Assembly (NCBI RefSeq): GCF_030063285.1
Contig: NZ_JASISU010000004.1
Location: forward strand, 434,001 to 498,000
Direction: 5' to 3'
From: Pseudarthrobacter sp. PS3-L1
Lineage (GTDB): Bacteria > Actinomycetota > Actinomycetes > Actinomycetales > Micrococcaceae
Length of the DNA stretch: 64,000 nt
Under the pieces are notes generated by a model that did no database searches, was not told the DNA's origin, and worked only from the letters and a program-made list of their open reading frames with translations. Of this stretch, positions 55,401 through 63,941 are shown one piece after another (the first letter of the stretch is position 1; each line of letters begins with the position of its first letter). The position numbers and the translations under genes were made by a program.

Positions 55401-56517
55401 CAAAATCCTCTTCGGAGTATAGCCGAATGGCAATACCATCCGACACGCGGCCGCAACGGCCGGAGCGCTGACTGGCAGACGCCTGCGAGACACGCTCGAT
55501 CGGCAGCCGCTGGACCTTGGTGCGATGCGAATACCTGGAGATGCGGGCTGTTCCGGTGTCGATGACGTATTTGATCCCTGGGACAGTCAGGGAGGTTTCT
55601 GCGACATTGGTTGCCAGCACAATGCGGCGCCTGGACCCAGGATTGAAGACCTGGTGCTGTTCCGCCAGGCTCAGCCTGGCGAAGAGCGGCAGGATTTCCG
55701 TGCCCGCGAGACGGCGGTTCGCCTGGATACGCGGTTTCAGGGCCTCGGCCGCGTCACGGATCTCTCGCTCGCCGGAGAAAAAGACCAGGATGTCGCCTGG
55801 TGCCTCGTTGGCGAGCTCGTCCACAGCGTCGCACACGGCGTCCAGTGGATCGCGCTCTTCTTCCAGGGCATCGTCGGAGGCGGAATCGTCATCGCCGCCA
55901 TCGGAGGGAGCAGACAGCGGGCGGTAGCGAATCTCCACCGGGAATGTCCTGCCGGAGACCTCCACAATTGGTGCGGGTTCCTCGACGGTACCGAAGTGGT
56001 TGGCAAAACGCTGTGGATCGATGGTTGCTGAGGTAATAATGATCTTGAGATCCGGCCGCTGGGGCAGGATGCGTTTGAGGTAACCCAGAATGAAGTCGAT
56101 GTTCAGGCTTCGTTCGTGAGCCTCGTCGATGATGATCACGCTGTACTTGCGGAGGAGTTTGTCCCGCTGGATTTCAGCAAGGAGGATGCCGTCGGTCATC
56201 AGCTTGATCAGTGTGGTGGGACCCGTCTCGCCAGTAAAGCGGACTTGGTAGCCAACTTCCTGGCCGAGGTCCACGCCCAACTCCGAGGCAATCCGCTCTG
56301 CAACAGTTCTGGCTGCAAGACGGCGGGGCTGGGTATGGCCGATCAGGCCCTTCTCTGCGAGGCCCAGCTCCAGGCACATCTTGGGGATCTGGGTGGTCTT
56401 TCCAGAACCCGTCTCGCCGGCAATGATGGTGACCTGGTGGGCAGCGATAGCGGCCATCAGGTCCTCGCGACGCTCGGAGACGGGAAGCTCTGCGGGATAC
56501 GAAATATGCAATGTCAT
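52411..56517 (-). CDS. hrpA: DEAH-box ATP-dependent RNA helicase HrpA
   Basis: A 1368-residue helicase. Walker A GETGSGKTTQIPKM near 33, DEAH motif IIIDEAHERSLNIDF near 130, motif III SATIDPQRFANHFG near 165, and motif VI QRSGRCGRVSDGIAIRLY near 351 form the RecA pair; a low-complexity insertion (GSGSSGRGAHRGRGRGSS) sits near 460, and the long C terminus carries the ratchet, OB fold and a DUF3418-type domain. The ATG at 56517 (MTLHISYPAELPV) is chosen; the extended frame to 56763 adds 82 residues without motif. HrpA has roles in RNA processing and in resolving stalled ribosomes in other bacteria. Confidence 0.93.
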   Translation of the reverse strand: MTLHISYPAELPVSERREDLMAAIAAHQVTIIAGETGSGKTTQIPKMCLELGLAEKGLIGHTQPRRLAARTVAERIASELGVDLGQEVGYQVRFTGETGPTTLIKLMTDGILLAEIQRDKLLRKYSVIIIDEAHERSLNIDFILGYLKRILPQRPDLKIIITSATIDPQRFANHFGTVEEPAPIVEVSGRTFPVEIRYRPLSAPSDGGDDDSASDDALEEERDPLDAVCDAVDELANEAPGDILVFFSGEREIRDAAEALKPRIQANRRLAGTEILPLFARLSLAEQHQVFNPGSRRRIVLATNVAETSLTVPGIKYVIDTGTARISRYSHRTKVQRLPIERVSQASASQRSGRCGRVSDGIAIRLYSEEDFASRPPFTDPEILRTNLAAVILQMTAMGVARGPKDVEKFPFVEPPESRAINDGVTLLRELGALAAPSENDGEPQEPSAPSDSGRPGSGSSGRGAHRGRGRGSSERSPRGPKPGSGLTAVGHQLAQLPVDPRLGRMIVEAGQRGCVREVMVLAAALTIQDPRERPTGDNAGKQQQAAEKHARFKDENSDFTGFLNLWNYLQEKQEELSSTQFRRLCRNEFINYLRVREWQDLYSQLRQIARPLGFSLDNSRRVDPVGNHDGIHISLLSGLLSHIGILDERKREYAGARGSRFAIFPGSALFKKSPTFVMAAELVETSRLWARVAAKFDPVWAEQVAPGLVKHTYSEPHWSSRQAAVMAYEKVTLYGVPIIAQRRINYSRVDPVLARELFIRNALVEGDWKTHHKFFHRNRSLLTEVEELEARMRRRDLMVDDETLFDFYDARISPDVVSGRHFDSWWKATRQERPDLLDFDASLLLNETANDLDDAAYPKVWLHKGFELPLSYEFHPVAPGSPPNPSDGVTAEVPVLFLNQLDDAAFRWLIPGQRVELVTSLIKSLPKAIRKNFVPAPDVARQAVHLLETDFDPGTDALEPSLELALRRLRGQVVPPGSWNWEAVPAHLRVSFAVVDTAGKVLEEGKDLAALQANLAPATRRAIAESLGATPATTGPSRINGGNDPARKNPAGKTTSGSTTAPLPSGQAGGPSLRAAGFAEQSGLTEWSFGTLQRSVSNLVAGHTVTGHPALVDEGTSVALRVFQSPGEQQEHMRAGVIRLLALRLPAPDRYVLEHLNNTEKLTFSQNPHGLVTALIADCSLAAVDKLTPTELPWDKVSFDALYDQVRAELIDTVFTVTAIVEKVLSATRRIDRALKGTSSLALISAVNDIRSQMEQLVYPGFVARTGYRQLSQVPRYLAAIEKRLEKLPTNVQRDAQNMAIIQRLEDDYDDATAALPPARRSATGLRDVRWMIEELRVSLFAVELGTAYSVSEKRIRAALHKALAPG

Positions 56518-56778
56518 GGCTGATAGACAGTCTACTGCGAACCTGGGCCGGCCCTGGTGCCAGCAGTCCCAGCCGTAGCGCAGGATAGTGCTGGTGCGGC
56601 CCTCGACGTCAAGGGTGACCCCACGGGCACCTGTTGTGACGGTTGTTTCCGATAAGGAAGCATGCAGCCGGACCACCATCTGGTAACGGCAGGGCGAACT
56701 GGTGACGGAGTGCTGGACAAAGGCTGCCAGATCCGGTTCGGGTATTGTCGTCAGCGCCCGCACGGAGGCTCCGCTCGT

Positions 56779-57105
56779 TCAGGGGCGTTCATCCGCCCGG
56801 CGAGTGCCGGGACTTTCGTCCGCTGCCTCCTTGGCGGAGTCCACCAGTACACGCCACGGCCCCGTCACGTCCTGTTCCGGGAGCGCGGCCCGGTGCGCTC
56901 CGGCCCGGATGGCGTACATGAAGCGGTCGGCCTGGCCGCTGTCGCGGCTCTTGGCTGCATCGCGGAGGGTGTTCGGAACGGCGTCCCACGGGCAGGCCTC
57001 TACCAGGGGATCCCACTGGTTCCGGGCGGTGGTGGTCCGGGCCGTGACGGTCCACACCTTGGTGATGGCGGCGAATCCACCGTGCCGTTCGACTGTGATC
57101 TTCAT
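56779..57105 (-). CDS. emfourin-like protealysin inhibitor (M4in)
   Basis: A 108-residue protein resembling emfourin, the specific inhibitor of protealysin-like M4 peptidases: ITVERHGGFAAITKVWTVTA at the start, ADRFMYAIRAGAHRAALPEQDVTGPWRVLVD near 59-89, no signal peptide. The family is encoded directly after its protease, and here the start lies 57 bases beyond the M4 protease stop, in the same orientation. The two would form a toxin/antidote-like pair in which the protease is controlled inside the cell. Confidence 0.86.
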   Translation of the reverse strand: MKITVERHGGFAAITKVWTVTARTTTARNQWDPLVEACPWDAVPNTLRDAAKSRDSGQADRFMYAIRAGAHRAALPEQDVTGPWRVLVDSAKEAADESPGTRRADERP

Positions 57106-57162
57106 GGACGTTTCCTGACGCGGTGCCTATTGGCCCGGTCAGTGACAGGGCCCGTGGCCGGT

Positions 57163-58221
57163 TTAGAGCTTCACCTTCACAGTGTCCCATGCGTTTTTGA
57201 CGGCGTCATGCTCCGTAGAGTCTGCCCCATAGAGGGCTATCGCGGAAGCCGACGTAGCCCTGGCAAATACACTGAATGTTGCCGTCTCTGGAAGTGAGCC
57301 ACCCGTGAGGGTGTGGTACCAGATCCTGCCCGGTGCTTCCCATGCGTGGCCACCAACAGCTGTGGCTACAAGATAGAAGGCTCGGTTGGGAATGCCTGAG
57401 TTTATATGGACTCCGCCGTTGTCTGCGCTTGTCCTGACGTAAGTGTCCATGGAGTCCGGCTGTGGATCCTTTCCCAGGACATCGTCGTCGTACGCGGTGC
57501 CGGGGGCACTCATGGATCGGAGTGCTGCGCCCTGCACCTGGTCAGTGAAGAGTCCCTGGCCGATAAGCCAGCTGGCCTGAGCGGCGGACTGCCCGCTGCT
57601 GTACTGCTCCACCAACGCGCCGAAAACATCTGACATGGATTCATTGAGGGCACCTGCCTGGTTGCGGTAGGCAAGTGCCGCCGTGAACTGCGTCACACCG
57701 TGGGCCAGCTCGTGGCCGATGACACTCAGGGATTTCGTGAATCGCTGGAAAACCTCGCCGTCGCCGTCGCCGAAGACCATCTGGCTACCGTCCCAGAAAG
57801 CATTGTCATAGAGCCTGCCGAAGTGGACTGTGGCGTTCAGGGCCAGAGCGGCGTCATCGATGGAATTGCGCCCGTAGACATCTCCATAGAGGCGATGGGT
57901 ATGGCCCAGGCCAGTGTAGGCCTCATCCACCGATAGGTCTCCGGCGGCTGGTGCGCCTTCCTGCCGGACCAGTGCCCCGGGCAACGTTTCGGCACCGGCG
58001 GCGTCAAAAATGGAACGCTGGGCCGGCGCAACGGCTCCTGTGGTAGCCGGAGCCCGCTGCGCTACCGGGGAAACGCCCGCAGCTGACGTGAGCCTGCCGG
58101 CCTGGACGCGTCGGAGGTGGCCCAGGGCCTCCTTGGCCGACTGCCTGGCAGCTTCCATGCGGGGTTCTTCCACGCGTGAGAGTCGTCGAAGAAGATATGG
58201 CGGAATGATGGAGCAATACAT
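57163..58221 (-). CDS. M4 family metallopeptidase, protealysin-like
   Basis: A 352-residue thermolysin-family zinc protease. A short N terminus CSIIPPYLLRRL (the PPL-type propeptide motif of protealysin-like proteins) replaces the long propeptide and no signal peptide is seen. GHELAHGVTQ (HExxH) near 170, GALNESMSDVFG near 192 with the third ligand Glu, and GGVHINSGIPNRAFYL near 268 with His of the transition-state site are all intact. The ATG at 58221 is preferred over an upstream start at 58254. It is followed by the emfourin-like inhibitor. Secretion without a signal has been described for related proteins. Confidence 0.9.
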   Translation of the reverse strand: MYCSIIPPYLLRRLSRVEEPRMEAARQSAKEALGHLRRVQAGRLTSAAGVSPVAQRAPATTGAVAPAQRSIFDAAGAETLPGALVRQEGAPAAGDLSVDEAYTGLGHTHRLYGDVYGRNSIDDAALALNATVHFGRLYDNAFWDGSQMVFGDGDGEVFQRFTKSLSVIGHELAHGVTQFTAALAYRNQAGALNESMSDVFGALVEQYSSGQSAAQASWLIGQGLFTDQVQGAALRSMSAPGTAYDDDVLGKDPQPDSMDTYVRTSADNGGVHINSGIPNRAFYLVATAVGGHAWEAPGRIWYHTLTGGSLPETATFSVFARATSASAIALYGADSTEHDAVKNAWDTVKVKL

Positions 58222-58330
58222 AGGAGGACTCCTTGCCTGCTGGCTGACGGACAATCTTCAGACTAGGCGCCGGAATTGCTGCTGTCCGTTGAATCGCGAT
58301 TATTTCCGCTCCTCACGCGTCGCCCGCAAC

Positions 58331-58939
58331 CTAGGGGCTGAGCGGAGCCGCCGCAAAGGAGACAGCAAATCGGGCGCACCAGATACTTACGGAGGAGAAG
58401 TCCGCAAGGTTGAGGCCAGGCGGGATGGGATAGTTCTGGTCGCCTCGATTCGCTTTGAGTGTCCCAAGATCCGCGTATGCTCCGTCATCGAAGACGCCCC
58501 AGCCAGCGGTCCCCTCAAGAACTGGCGCATCACTAAGCCACACCCGAAGGTCGGGGCCATCGGAGGTATCCAAGCCTTCAAGGCGCAAGACCCTGCTGCC
58601 GTCAGCGAGTTCCAGGATGCGCACCGCGCCCTTGCTGGGGTGCTCATGGCTGATGAAAGTCCCGGAGGAGAGAATACGGGGGCCCGCTTCAGCAGCGGGG
58701 GGCTGCGTCGGTGGCGCGGTGGTGCCGCCGGTGGGTGCCTGGGATGGTACCGAAGCTGGTGGCGCGATTGGAGACGCTGATGGCACGGTTGCAGCTGACG
58801 TGGGCAACGCTTCAGAGACAGTGGAACTGGTAAAGACCCTCCACGGCTGGAACAGGAAAAGCCCGACAGCCAGGGCAACAGCGATGCATGCCGCGACACT
58901 TCCGACAATGAACTTCTTCCTGCTACCCGTCGTTGCCAT
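58331..58939 (-). CDS. membrane-anchored DM13-domain protein
   Basis: A 202-residue protein with an N-terminal basic segment and one helix (FIVGSVAACIAVALAVGLFLF), a Pro/Ala/Ser/Thr-rich linker to about 95, and a DM13 domain at about 100-200 with SGTFISHEHPSKGAVRILEL, DGPDLRVWLSDAP and the conserved Cys in SVSIWCARFAVSFA. DM13 is thought to be a redox-active (cytochrome-like or electron-transfer) domain of surface proteins; this remains a family-level inference. ATG at 58939 is chosen. It ends about 110 bases before the M4 protease start. Confidence 0.82.
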   Translation of the reverse strand: MATTGSRKKFIVGSVAACIAVALAVGLFLFQPWRVFTSSTVSEALPTSAATVPSASPIAPPASVPSQAPTGGTTAPPTQPPAAEAGPRILSSGTFISHEHPSKGAVRILELADGSRVLRLEGLDTSDGPDLRVWLSDAPVLEGTAGWGVFDDGAYADLGTLKANRGDQNYPIPPGLNLADFSSVSIWCARFAVSFAAAPLSP

Positions 58940-58982
58940 ACCCCAACAACGCCCGGATCCCTGCCCAGGTTCCAGGAAACAA

Positions 58983-59020
58983 AAAATCCCCGCCAGTTCT
59001 TCTGAACTGGCGGGGATTTT
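58983..59020 (-). terminator. rho-independent terminator of the tRNA-Arg gene
   Basis: A 17-bp perfect stem (AAAATCCCCGCCAGTTC and its inverse) around TTCT, with a run of Ts on the minus strand. It lies directly after the tRNA 3' end, which is transcribed toward it. Confidence 0.9.
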
Positions 59021-59023
59021 CGG

Positions 59024-59099
59024 TGGTGCCCTCGATTGGAATCGAACCAACGACCTTCTGCTCCGGAGGCAGACGCTCTATCCCCTGAGCTACGAAGGC
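59024..59099 (-). tRNA. tRNA-Arg (anticodon CCG)
   Basis: Read on the minus strand: acceptor stem GCCTTCG pairs with CGAGGGC, D-arm GCTC-AGGGGATA-GAGC, anticodon stem TCTGC-CTCCGGA-GCAGA giving anticodon CCG, variable AGGTC, and TΨC arm GTTGG-TTCGATT-CCAAT. Discriminator A is followed by CCA, so the 3' CCA is encoded. It reads the CGG codon, common in this GC-rich genome. Confidence 0.96.
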
Positions 59100-59177
59100 G
59101 GACGGGGTTCCTGTCGTTTCCGACGGGACGTCCTAGAGCTTAGCAGGAAGTGGGGGTGCAACGGAAAATACGTGCCG

Positions 59178-60734
59178 CTAGTATCCCGAAAAAACGTCTG
59201 AATGGACCTTTCTGGCGCCCGCGCGGCGGGCCGCAGCCTTCAGTGCCGACACACTGGCAGGGGATCCGGAGACGAAAACTGCCCGCTCGGAAACGTCTGG
59301 AACCAAGGTCTTCAGCACGTCCGAAGTTACCCGCGCACCCGCAGGCCCCACCACCGACGAGGCGTCTTCCATGAACTCCGGGGGTGTTGAGCGATCGGTC
59401 GTCAGGGCAATAATCCGTGCGCCGGTATTTCGGAGTTCTTCTCCGTAGCCGAGCTCCCCGGCGGTGCGGGCCAGATAGAGGACCACGTCATTGCTCCTTG
59501 CCGCCTTGTCAGCGAGCAGGTGCGAGATGAAGGGTGTGATCCCGATCCCCGTTGCTATCAGCAGACGTGGCCGCGTGGTGTCCTTTGGTGGCAGAAAGTC
59601 CCCACCGACTGCCGTGGCGGTAATGACATCCCCGGGCTCCAAGGCCAGCAGTGCCTGTTTTGCTGTTGAGACAGGGGCGGCAGTCTGGACACCGAAGGTC
59701 ACCTGCCTCGAGGATGGGGCGCTGCTGACGCTGAACACCCGACGCCGGCCCTTTCCATCGGATTTTGCGTGTGGCAGATTCAGCTCCATGTACTGGCCCG
59801 GCGCAAACCTGACGGGACGGTGTGGCGTGAAAGTGAACTCGGTATTGCTGGGTGTTAGGGCGCGGGACCCTGCGAACTTCAGGCGGATGCCCCGGCGTTG
59901 TCCCACCATGAACGCCAGCACGTTCCCCAGGAGCAGCGCGGCTTCCGGAGTGTTGGCAATGAAGCCGAAGTTATAGGGAACGGCGAAAGCAACACCGACG
60001 ACTGCGGCCACGCCGAGCTGCTGCCAACGACGGGGCGGGAGCGTCAGCGGCTCGGTCAGCATGAAGCCAACCAGAAACAACCCGGGCCGCTGGGCGAGGG
60101 CTTGCCAGAGTGAATCGCCGGGTCCCATCCCCGCCTGCGCGAGGTTGATCATGATGATGCCTGTGGACACCACAAGGAACACACCGGCAAGGAGCCACTT
60201 CCTGGTCCTGTACAAAACCACCAGCACCCCGGGAACCAGCAGCCACAGCATGGCAGGTGTCGCCGCCCACCAGGTTGCGATGTTCAGGCCGGTCAACCCA
60301 ACAATAAAGATGCCCAGGGCGGCCGGATTGAAGATGTGCCTGCCATTCCAGGCCAGGGCATATTTGGAGGCGACAGCCAGCACGCAGGCGAGCGCGGTTC
60401 CGGTCATGTCCCGTATTTCCAGGGAAGGCCAGAACAGGAAGTAGATCAGCAGTCCAGTGATCAGGGAGGACTCCGAATGGGGACGGACGCTGAACATGAG
60501 GGCCAGAAGACGGTTGGCACCGTAGCTCAGTGCTAGGCAAAGAACGAGGTGGACCACCATCTCTGGCAGGCCGAACGTGAGCCACCCCAGGATGTTGAGG
60601 ACCATGCTGAAAAGCGCCAGCACCCCGAGAACCAGAAGGATCAGGCGGTACATCGTGACCTTGCCCAGCACTGTATCAAGCCTGGAGAGCAGGGAGGGTG
60701 ATGGAAGTGCGCCGGTTGCGGCAACGGAGCTCAT
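59178..60734 (-). CDS. fused RnfD/NqrB-like membrane and FAD/NAD(P) reductase protein
   Basis: A 518-residue protein. The first about 270 residues form about nine helices of an RnfD/NqrB-like unit (NRLLALMFSVRPHSESSLITGLLI near 73; NGRHIFNPAALGIFIVG near 130; FMLTEPLTLPPRRW near 225). From about 285 a ferredoxin-NADP-reductase module follows: FAPGQYMELNLPH near 319 (FAD), GVQTAAPVSTAKQALL, ATGIGITPFISHLL near 395 (NAD) and a C-terminal SGSPASVSAL. No SGAT flavinylation motif was found in the membrane half. It is coupled (ATGA) to the ApbE gene and likely moves electrons from NAD(P)H to flavins outside the membrane. Confidence 0.86.
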   Translation of the reverse strand: MSSVAATGALPSPSLLSRLDTVLGKVTMYRLILLVLGVLALFSMVLNILGWLTFGLPEMVVHLVLCLALSYGANRLLALMFSVRPHSESSLITGLLIYFLFWPSLEIRDMTGTALACVLAVASKYALAWNGRHIFNPAALGIFIVGLTGLNIATWWAATPAMLWLLVPGVLVVLYRTRKWLLAGVFLVVSTGIIMINLAQAGMGPGDSLWQALAQRPGLFLVGFMLTEPLTLPPRRWQQLGVAAVVGVAFAVPYNFGFIANTPEAALLLGNVLAFMVGQRRGIRLKFAGSRALTPSNTEFTFTPHRPVRFAPGQYMELNLPHAKSDGKGRRRVFSVSSAPSSRQVTFGVQTAAPVSTAKQALLALEPGDVITATAVGGDFLPPKDTTRPRLLIATGIGITPFISHLLADKAARSNDVVLYLARTAGELGYGEELRNTGARIIALTTDRSTPPEFMEDASSVVGPAGARVTSDVLKTLVPDVSERAVFVSGSPASVSALKAAARRAGARKVHSDVFSGY

Positions 60735-61603
60735 GTGAAAAGTATCCCTTCAAAACCAGGCGAACGGATGGCTGTTCCATCTGCCAAGACAGTAACCCAG
60801 GTGAAGTCGAACTCCGCCTCAAGCGCGGCAGCGGGGACAAGGAAGAGGGCTGTTGCCAAGGCGTCGGCCAGCATGGCCGTCGGCGCCAGCGCCCAAGCAG
60901 CCACGACCGTGCGTACCGGGGCTCCGGTGGAACCGTCCAGGACATGGTGGAAACCATCGCCCCACACGCGTCTGTTGGACGCGGAAGCGCACAGGGCGCC
61001 CTTATGCAGTGGCACTGTGCCGATGGCCTGCCGGGGGTTGTACGGATGCTCGAGCCCTATGGTGGCAGGCCCCGTACCTGCAGCCAGGAGATCTCCGGAG
61101 GCATCGATCAGGAAGTCGGCCTGGCCTGCATCGCGGAGCAGTTCGCCCACCAGGTCCACGAGCAGTCCTTTTCCAGCGGCTCCCACGTCAAGGGTGACGG
61201 TGCGGGAGGTCGTCAGGGTACTTCCCTCCCATGACAGTGCGTCGTCCCACGCGGGTGGCGCCATGGGCGGGCCTGCAGGCTGCAGGGAGTATCCGGCGTC
61301 GTACCCAAGCTGCTCGAGGCTGGCACCGATCAGCGGCGTCATGGCACCTTCGGAAATGCGGTACAGCGTCCGGTACAACACCCCAAGGGCGGCGGCTTCC
61401 GGCGGAAACGAATACGTCCCGGGCCGGGTGGACATGGTGGTGACCTGGGAATCAGGCCGGAAACGGGACCACGCGGCGTCGAAATTCTCCACGCACTCCA
61501 GTACCTGCTCCTGGAGTGCGTGCGGCAACGGCTGCGGCGTGCTGATTTCCCACGATGTGCCGATTCCCGCGAAGCTGAAATCAGCCCAGTCGAGGTAGGG
61601 CAT
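60731..61603 (-). CDS. apbE: FAD:protein FMN transferase ApbE
   Basis: A 290-residue enzyme that covalently links FMN from FAD to Thr/Ser of target proteins on the exterior. VTLDVGAAGKGLLVDLVGELL near 150 and HHVLDGSTGAPV near 227 (the family His-x-x-Asp-x-x-TG) are intact, together with SGDLLAAG near 182 for the AMP part. There is no obvious signal peptide (PYLDWADFSFAGIGTSWE start), so it may be cytoplasmic or use an unusual export. It overlaps the reductase gene by ATGA and is 5 bases from the FMN-binding gene, its probable substrate. Confidence 0.9.
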   Translation of the reverse strand: MPYLDWADFSFAGIGTSWEISTPQPLPHALQEQVLECVENFDAAWSRFRPDSQVTTMSTRPGTYSFPPEAAALGVLYRTLYRISEGAMTPLIGASLEQLGYDAGYSLQPAGPPMAPPAWDDALSWEGSTLTTSRTVTLDVGAAGKGLLVDLVGELLRDAGQADFLIDASGDLLAAGTGPATIGLEHPYNPRQAIGTVPLHKGALCASASNRRVWGDGFHHVLDGSTGAPVRTVVAAWALAPTAMLADALATALFLVPAAALEAEFDFTWVTVLADGTAIRSPGFEGILFT

Positions 61604-61608
61604 GGGAG

Positions 61609-62091
61609 TTAGCTTGCCTCAGACTTGATGGTGTCCACGGCGCTGTTGAACCCCCCGCTGGTCAGTGAGGAACCAGCGACTTTTGAGACCTTTATCTCAT
61701 CGACGTTTTTCCCCACGACCTGGGCCGCAATACCGTCCGCAAATTCACCCTGGTACTTCTTGGTGTTGGGATTGGAAGGATGCTGCGTGATATTGACTGC
61801 TGTGACGACGTCAGCGGCGAGGGTCAACTCCACCCCTACCACTTCCTGCCCATTGGGTGAGTTGTAGTTTCCGTCCGCGCTGTAGGTTCCATCCTTGTAG
61901 GTGGTCGTTGCAGCCCCGCCAGGTGCGGCGCTGGAGGCGGCCGACGGTGCCGCTGCCGCGGCGGAACTTGCTGCAGGTGCAGGGGTTTCAGCGGTATCTG
62001 TGCTGGCTGACGGGGCGCAGCCAGCAACTGTACCGGCGAGGGACAGGCCGGCAATTCCGGCGAAGACAGTCTTGCGGATGGAAGCTCTCAT
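61609..62091 (-). CDS. FMN-binding domain lipoprotein
   Basis: A 160-residue lipoprotein: signal and lipobox LAGTVAGC ending at about residue 25, an Ala/Pro/Ser-rich linker to about 60, then an FMN-binding domain (TYKDGTYSADGNYNSPNGQE; AVNITQHPSNPNTKKYQ; IKVSKVAGSSLTSGGFNSAV). The usual flavinylation site is SGAT; the aligned residues are AGSSLTS, so the modified residue would be a Ser or the following Thr. It is the first gene of the three-gene module in transcription order and the likely substrate of ApbE. ATG at 62091 was chosen over an earlier frame start. Confidence 0.85.
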   Translation of the reverse strand: MRASIRKTVFAGIAGLSLAGTVAGCAPSASTDTAETPAPAASSAAAAAPSAASSAAPGGAATTTYKDGTYSADGNYNSPNGQEVVGVELTLAADVVTAVNITQHPSNPNTKKYQGEFADGIAAQVVGKNVDEIKVSKVAGSSLTSGGFNSAVDTIKSEAS

Positions 62092-62289
62092 GGGCTGGCT
62101 CGTTTCGTCTAGGGAAAGGGAATCGTTCTGACAACCACAACGAAGGAATATCCACAATGGTTCGCAGGAACGCTGAGGTGACTTTAGCTGCCGTTACTGG
62201 GGAGGTCCTGTCAATGACGCAGCCCTGACATATTTCGGCGGGTCGTGGGCAAATTCAGCGACGTGGTGGGCCCCCGGTAGTCTTGGACA

Positions 62290-63939
62290 GTGACTCCCGA
62301 AGAACTCTCCCTGGCCATCTCCGCCTGTCTAAAAGCTGCAGCCGAGGCTGGTGAAATCGCCGTTCCAGCTGACCACCGGCCAACAGAGGTCCGGGTTGAC
62401 CGGCCCAAAAACAGGGACCACGGCGACTGGGCCACCAACATTGCCCTGCAGCTCGCCAAGCCGGCGGCAACCAACCCCCGGGCGCTCGCGGACCTCCTGG
62501 CCACAAGGCTCAGGGACATCCCCGGCGTGAGTGCTGTCGATATTGCTGGCCCCGGATTCCTCAACATCACAGTGGATGCTGCGGCTGCAGGTGCACTCGC
62601 ACGCGTGATTGTTGAGTCTGGTCCAGCGTTTGGTACCAACACGGCACTGGCTGGCCATGTCATCAATATGGAATTTGTCTCTGCCAATCCCACGGGGCCG
62701 CTGCACATTGGACACACTCGATGGGCCGCCCTTGGTGACTCGATTGCCAGGGTACTCCGCGCTTCGGGAGCGGACGTGACGGCCGAGTACTACATCAACG
62801 ACGCGGGCTCGCAGATGAATGTTTTTGCCGGTTCCGTCCTGGCACGGCTCCACGGGCGTGACATCCCGGAGGGTGGCTACCCGGGGGAGTACATTGCCGA
62901 TCTGGGACACTCTGTCCTGGCAGCGCACCCTGATGTCCGGGACCTCACCGATGCGGCAGCGCTTCCAGTAGTCCGCACGGCCGCCTACGAGGCTCAGCTG
63001 GTGGAGATCAAACGCACCCTTGCCGAGTTTGGCGTGGCTTTTGATGTGTACTTCTCAGAACGCGAACTGCACGACGCCGGTGCCATTGATTCCGCTGTGG
63101 CACGACTCCGCGAACAGGGCCACGTGTTCGACGACGGCGGTGCGGTGTGGCTGCGCACCACCGACTTTGGTGATGACAAGGACCGCGTGATGATTCGCGC
63201 CAACGGTGAACCGACATACTTCGCCGCCGATGCCGCCTACTACCTGTCCAAGAAGGACCGCGGTTTTGTGGAAAAGATCTATCTGCTGGGGGCGGACCAC
63301 CACGGGTACATCAACCGACTCAAGGCGATTGCGGCCTGCGCAGGGGACGATCCCCAGATCAATATCGAGGTGCTGATTGGGCAGCTCGTGTCGGTCAACG
63401 GCGCAAAACTCTCCAAACGAGCCGGGAACATCATTGAACTCAAGGATCTGATCTCCTGGCTGGGCAAGGATGCCGTGCGGTATTCCCTGGCGAGGTTCCC
63501 GGCAGATTCGCCGCTGACCCTGGACCCGGAACTCCTGAAGAAGCACAGCAACGAGAACCCCGTTTTTTATGTCCAGTACGCCCACGCGCGCTCGCGCGGA
63601 GCCGCCCGCAACGCCCTTGCTGCAGGCGTGGAACGAACGGTTTTTGAGGCCGCACTTCTTTCCCACGGCACCGAGAACGACCTACTTTCCTGCCTGGGCC
63701 TCTACCCTTCCATCGTGGCGAAAGCCGCCGAACTGCGTGAACCCCACCGCATTGCACGCCACCTGGAAACCGTGGCAGGGGCATACCACCGCTGGTACGA
63801 CGCCTGCCGGGTCACTCCTCAGGGCGACGATCCCATCACCGACCTGAACCGCACCAGGCTTTGGCTCAACGATGCAACTAGCCAGGTCCTGGCTAACGGA
63901 CTCGATCTCCTGGGCGTTTCGGCGCCGGAACGGATGTGA
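62290..63939 (+). CDS. argS: arginyl-tRNA synthetase
   Basis: Class I synthetase, 549 residues. The N-terminal Add-1 domain (about 1-100), the HIGH-type motif GPLHIGHTRWAALGDS near 137, the KMSKS-equivalent GAKLSKRAGN near 374 and the DALR anticodon domain at the end (NPVFYVQYAHARSRGAARNALAAG near 420) are all present. GTG at 62290 follows an AGTCTTGGACA region; no better start is seen. The gene is divergent from the FMN-binding gene by about 200 bases and followed by a probable lysA. Confidence 0.96.
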   Translation: MTPEELSLAISACLKAAAEAGEIAVPADHRPTEVRVDRPKNRDHGDWATNIALQLAKPAATNPRALADLLATRLRDIPGVSAVDIAGPGFLNITVDAAAAGALARVIVESGPAFGTNTALAGHVINMEFVSANPTGPLHIGHTRWAALGDSIARVLRASGADVTAEYYINDAGSQMNVFAGSVLARLHGRDIPEGGYPGEYIADLGHSVLAAHPDVRDLTDAAALPVVRTAAYEAQLVEIKRTLAEFGVAFDVYFSERELHDAGAIDSAVARLREQGHVFDDGGAVWLRTTDFGDDKDRVMIRANGEPTYFAADAAYYLSKKDRGFVEKIYLLGADHHGYINRLKAIAACAGDDPQINIEVLIGQLVSVNGAKLSKRAGNIIELKDLISWLGKDAVRYSLARFPADSPLTLDPELLKKHSNENPVFYVQYAHARSRGAARNALAAGVERTVFEAALLSHGTENDLLSCLGLYPSIVAKAAELREPHRIARHLETVAGAYHRWYDACRVTPQGDDPITDLNRTRLWLNDATSQVLANGLDLLGVSAPERM

Positions 63940-63941
63940 GC

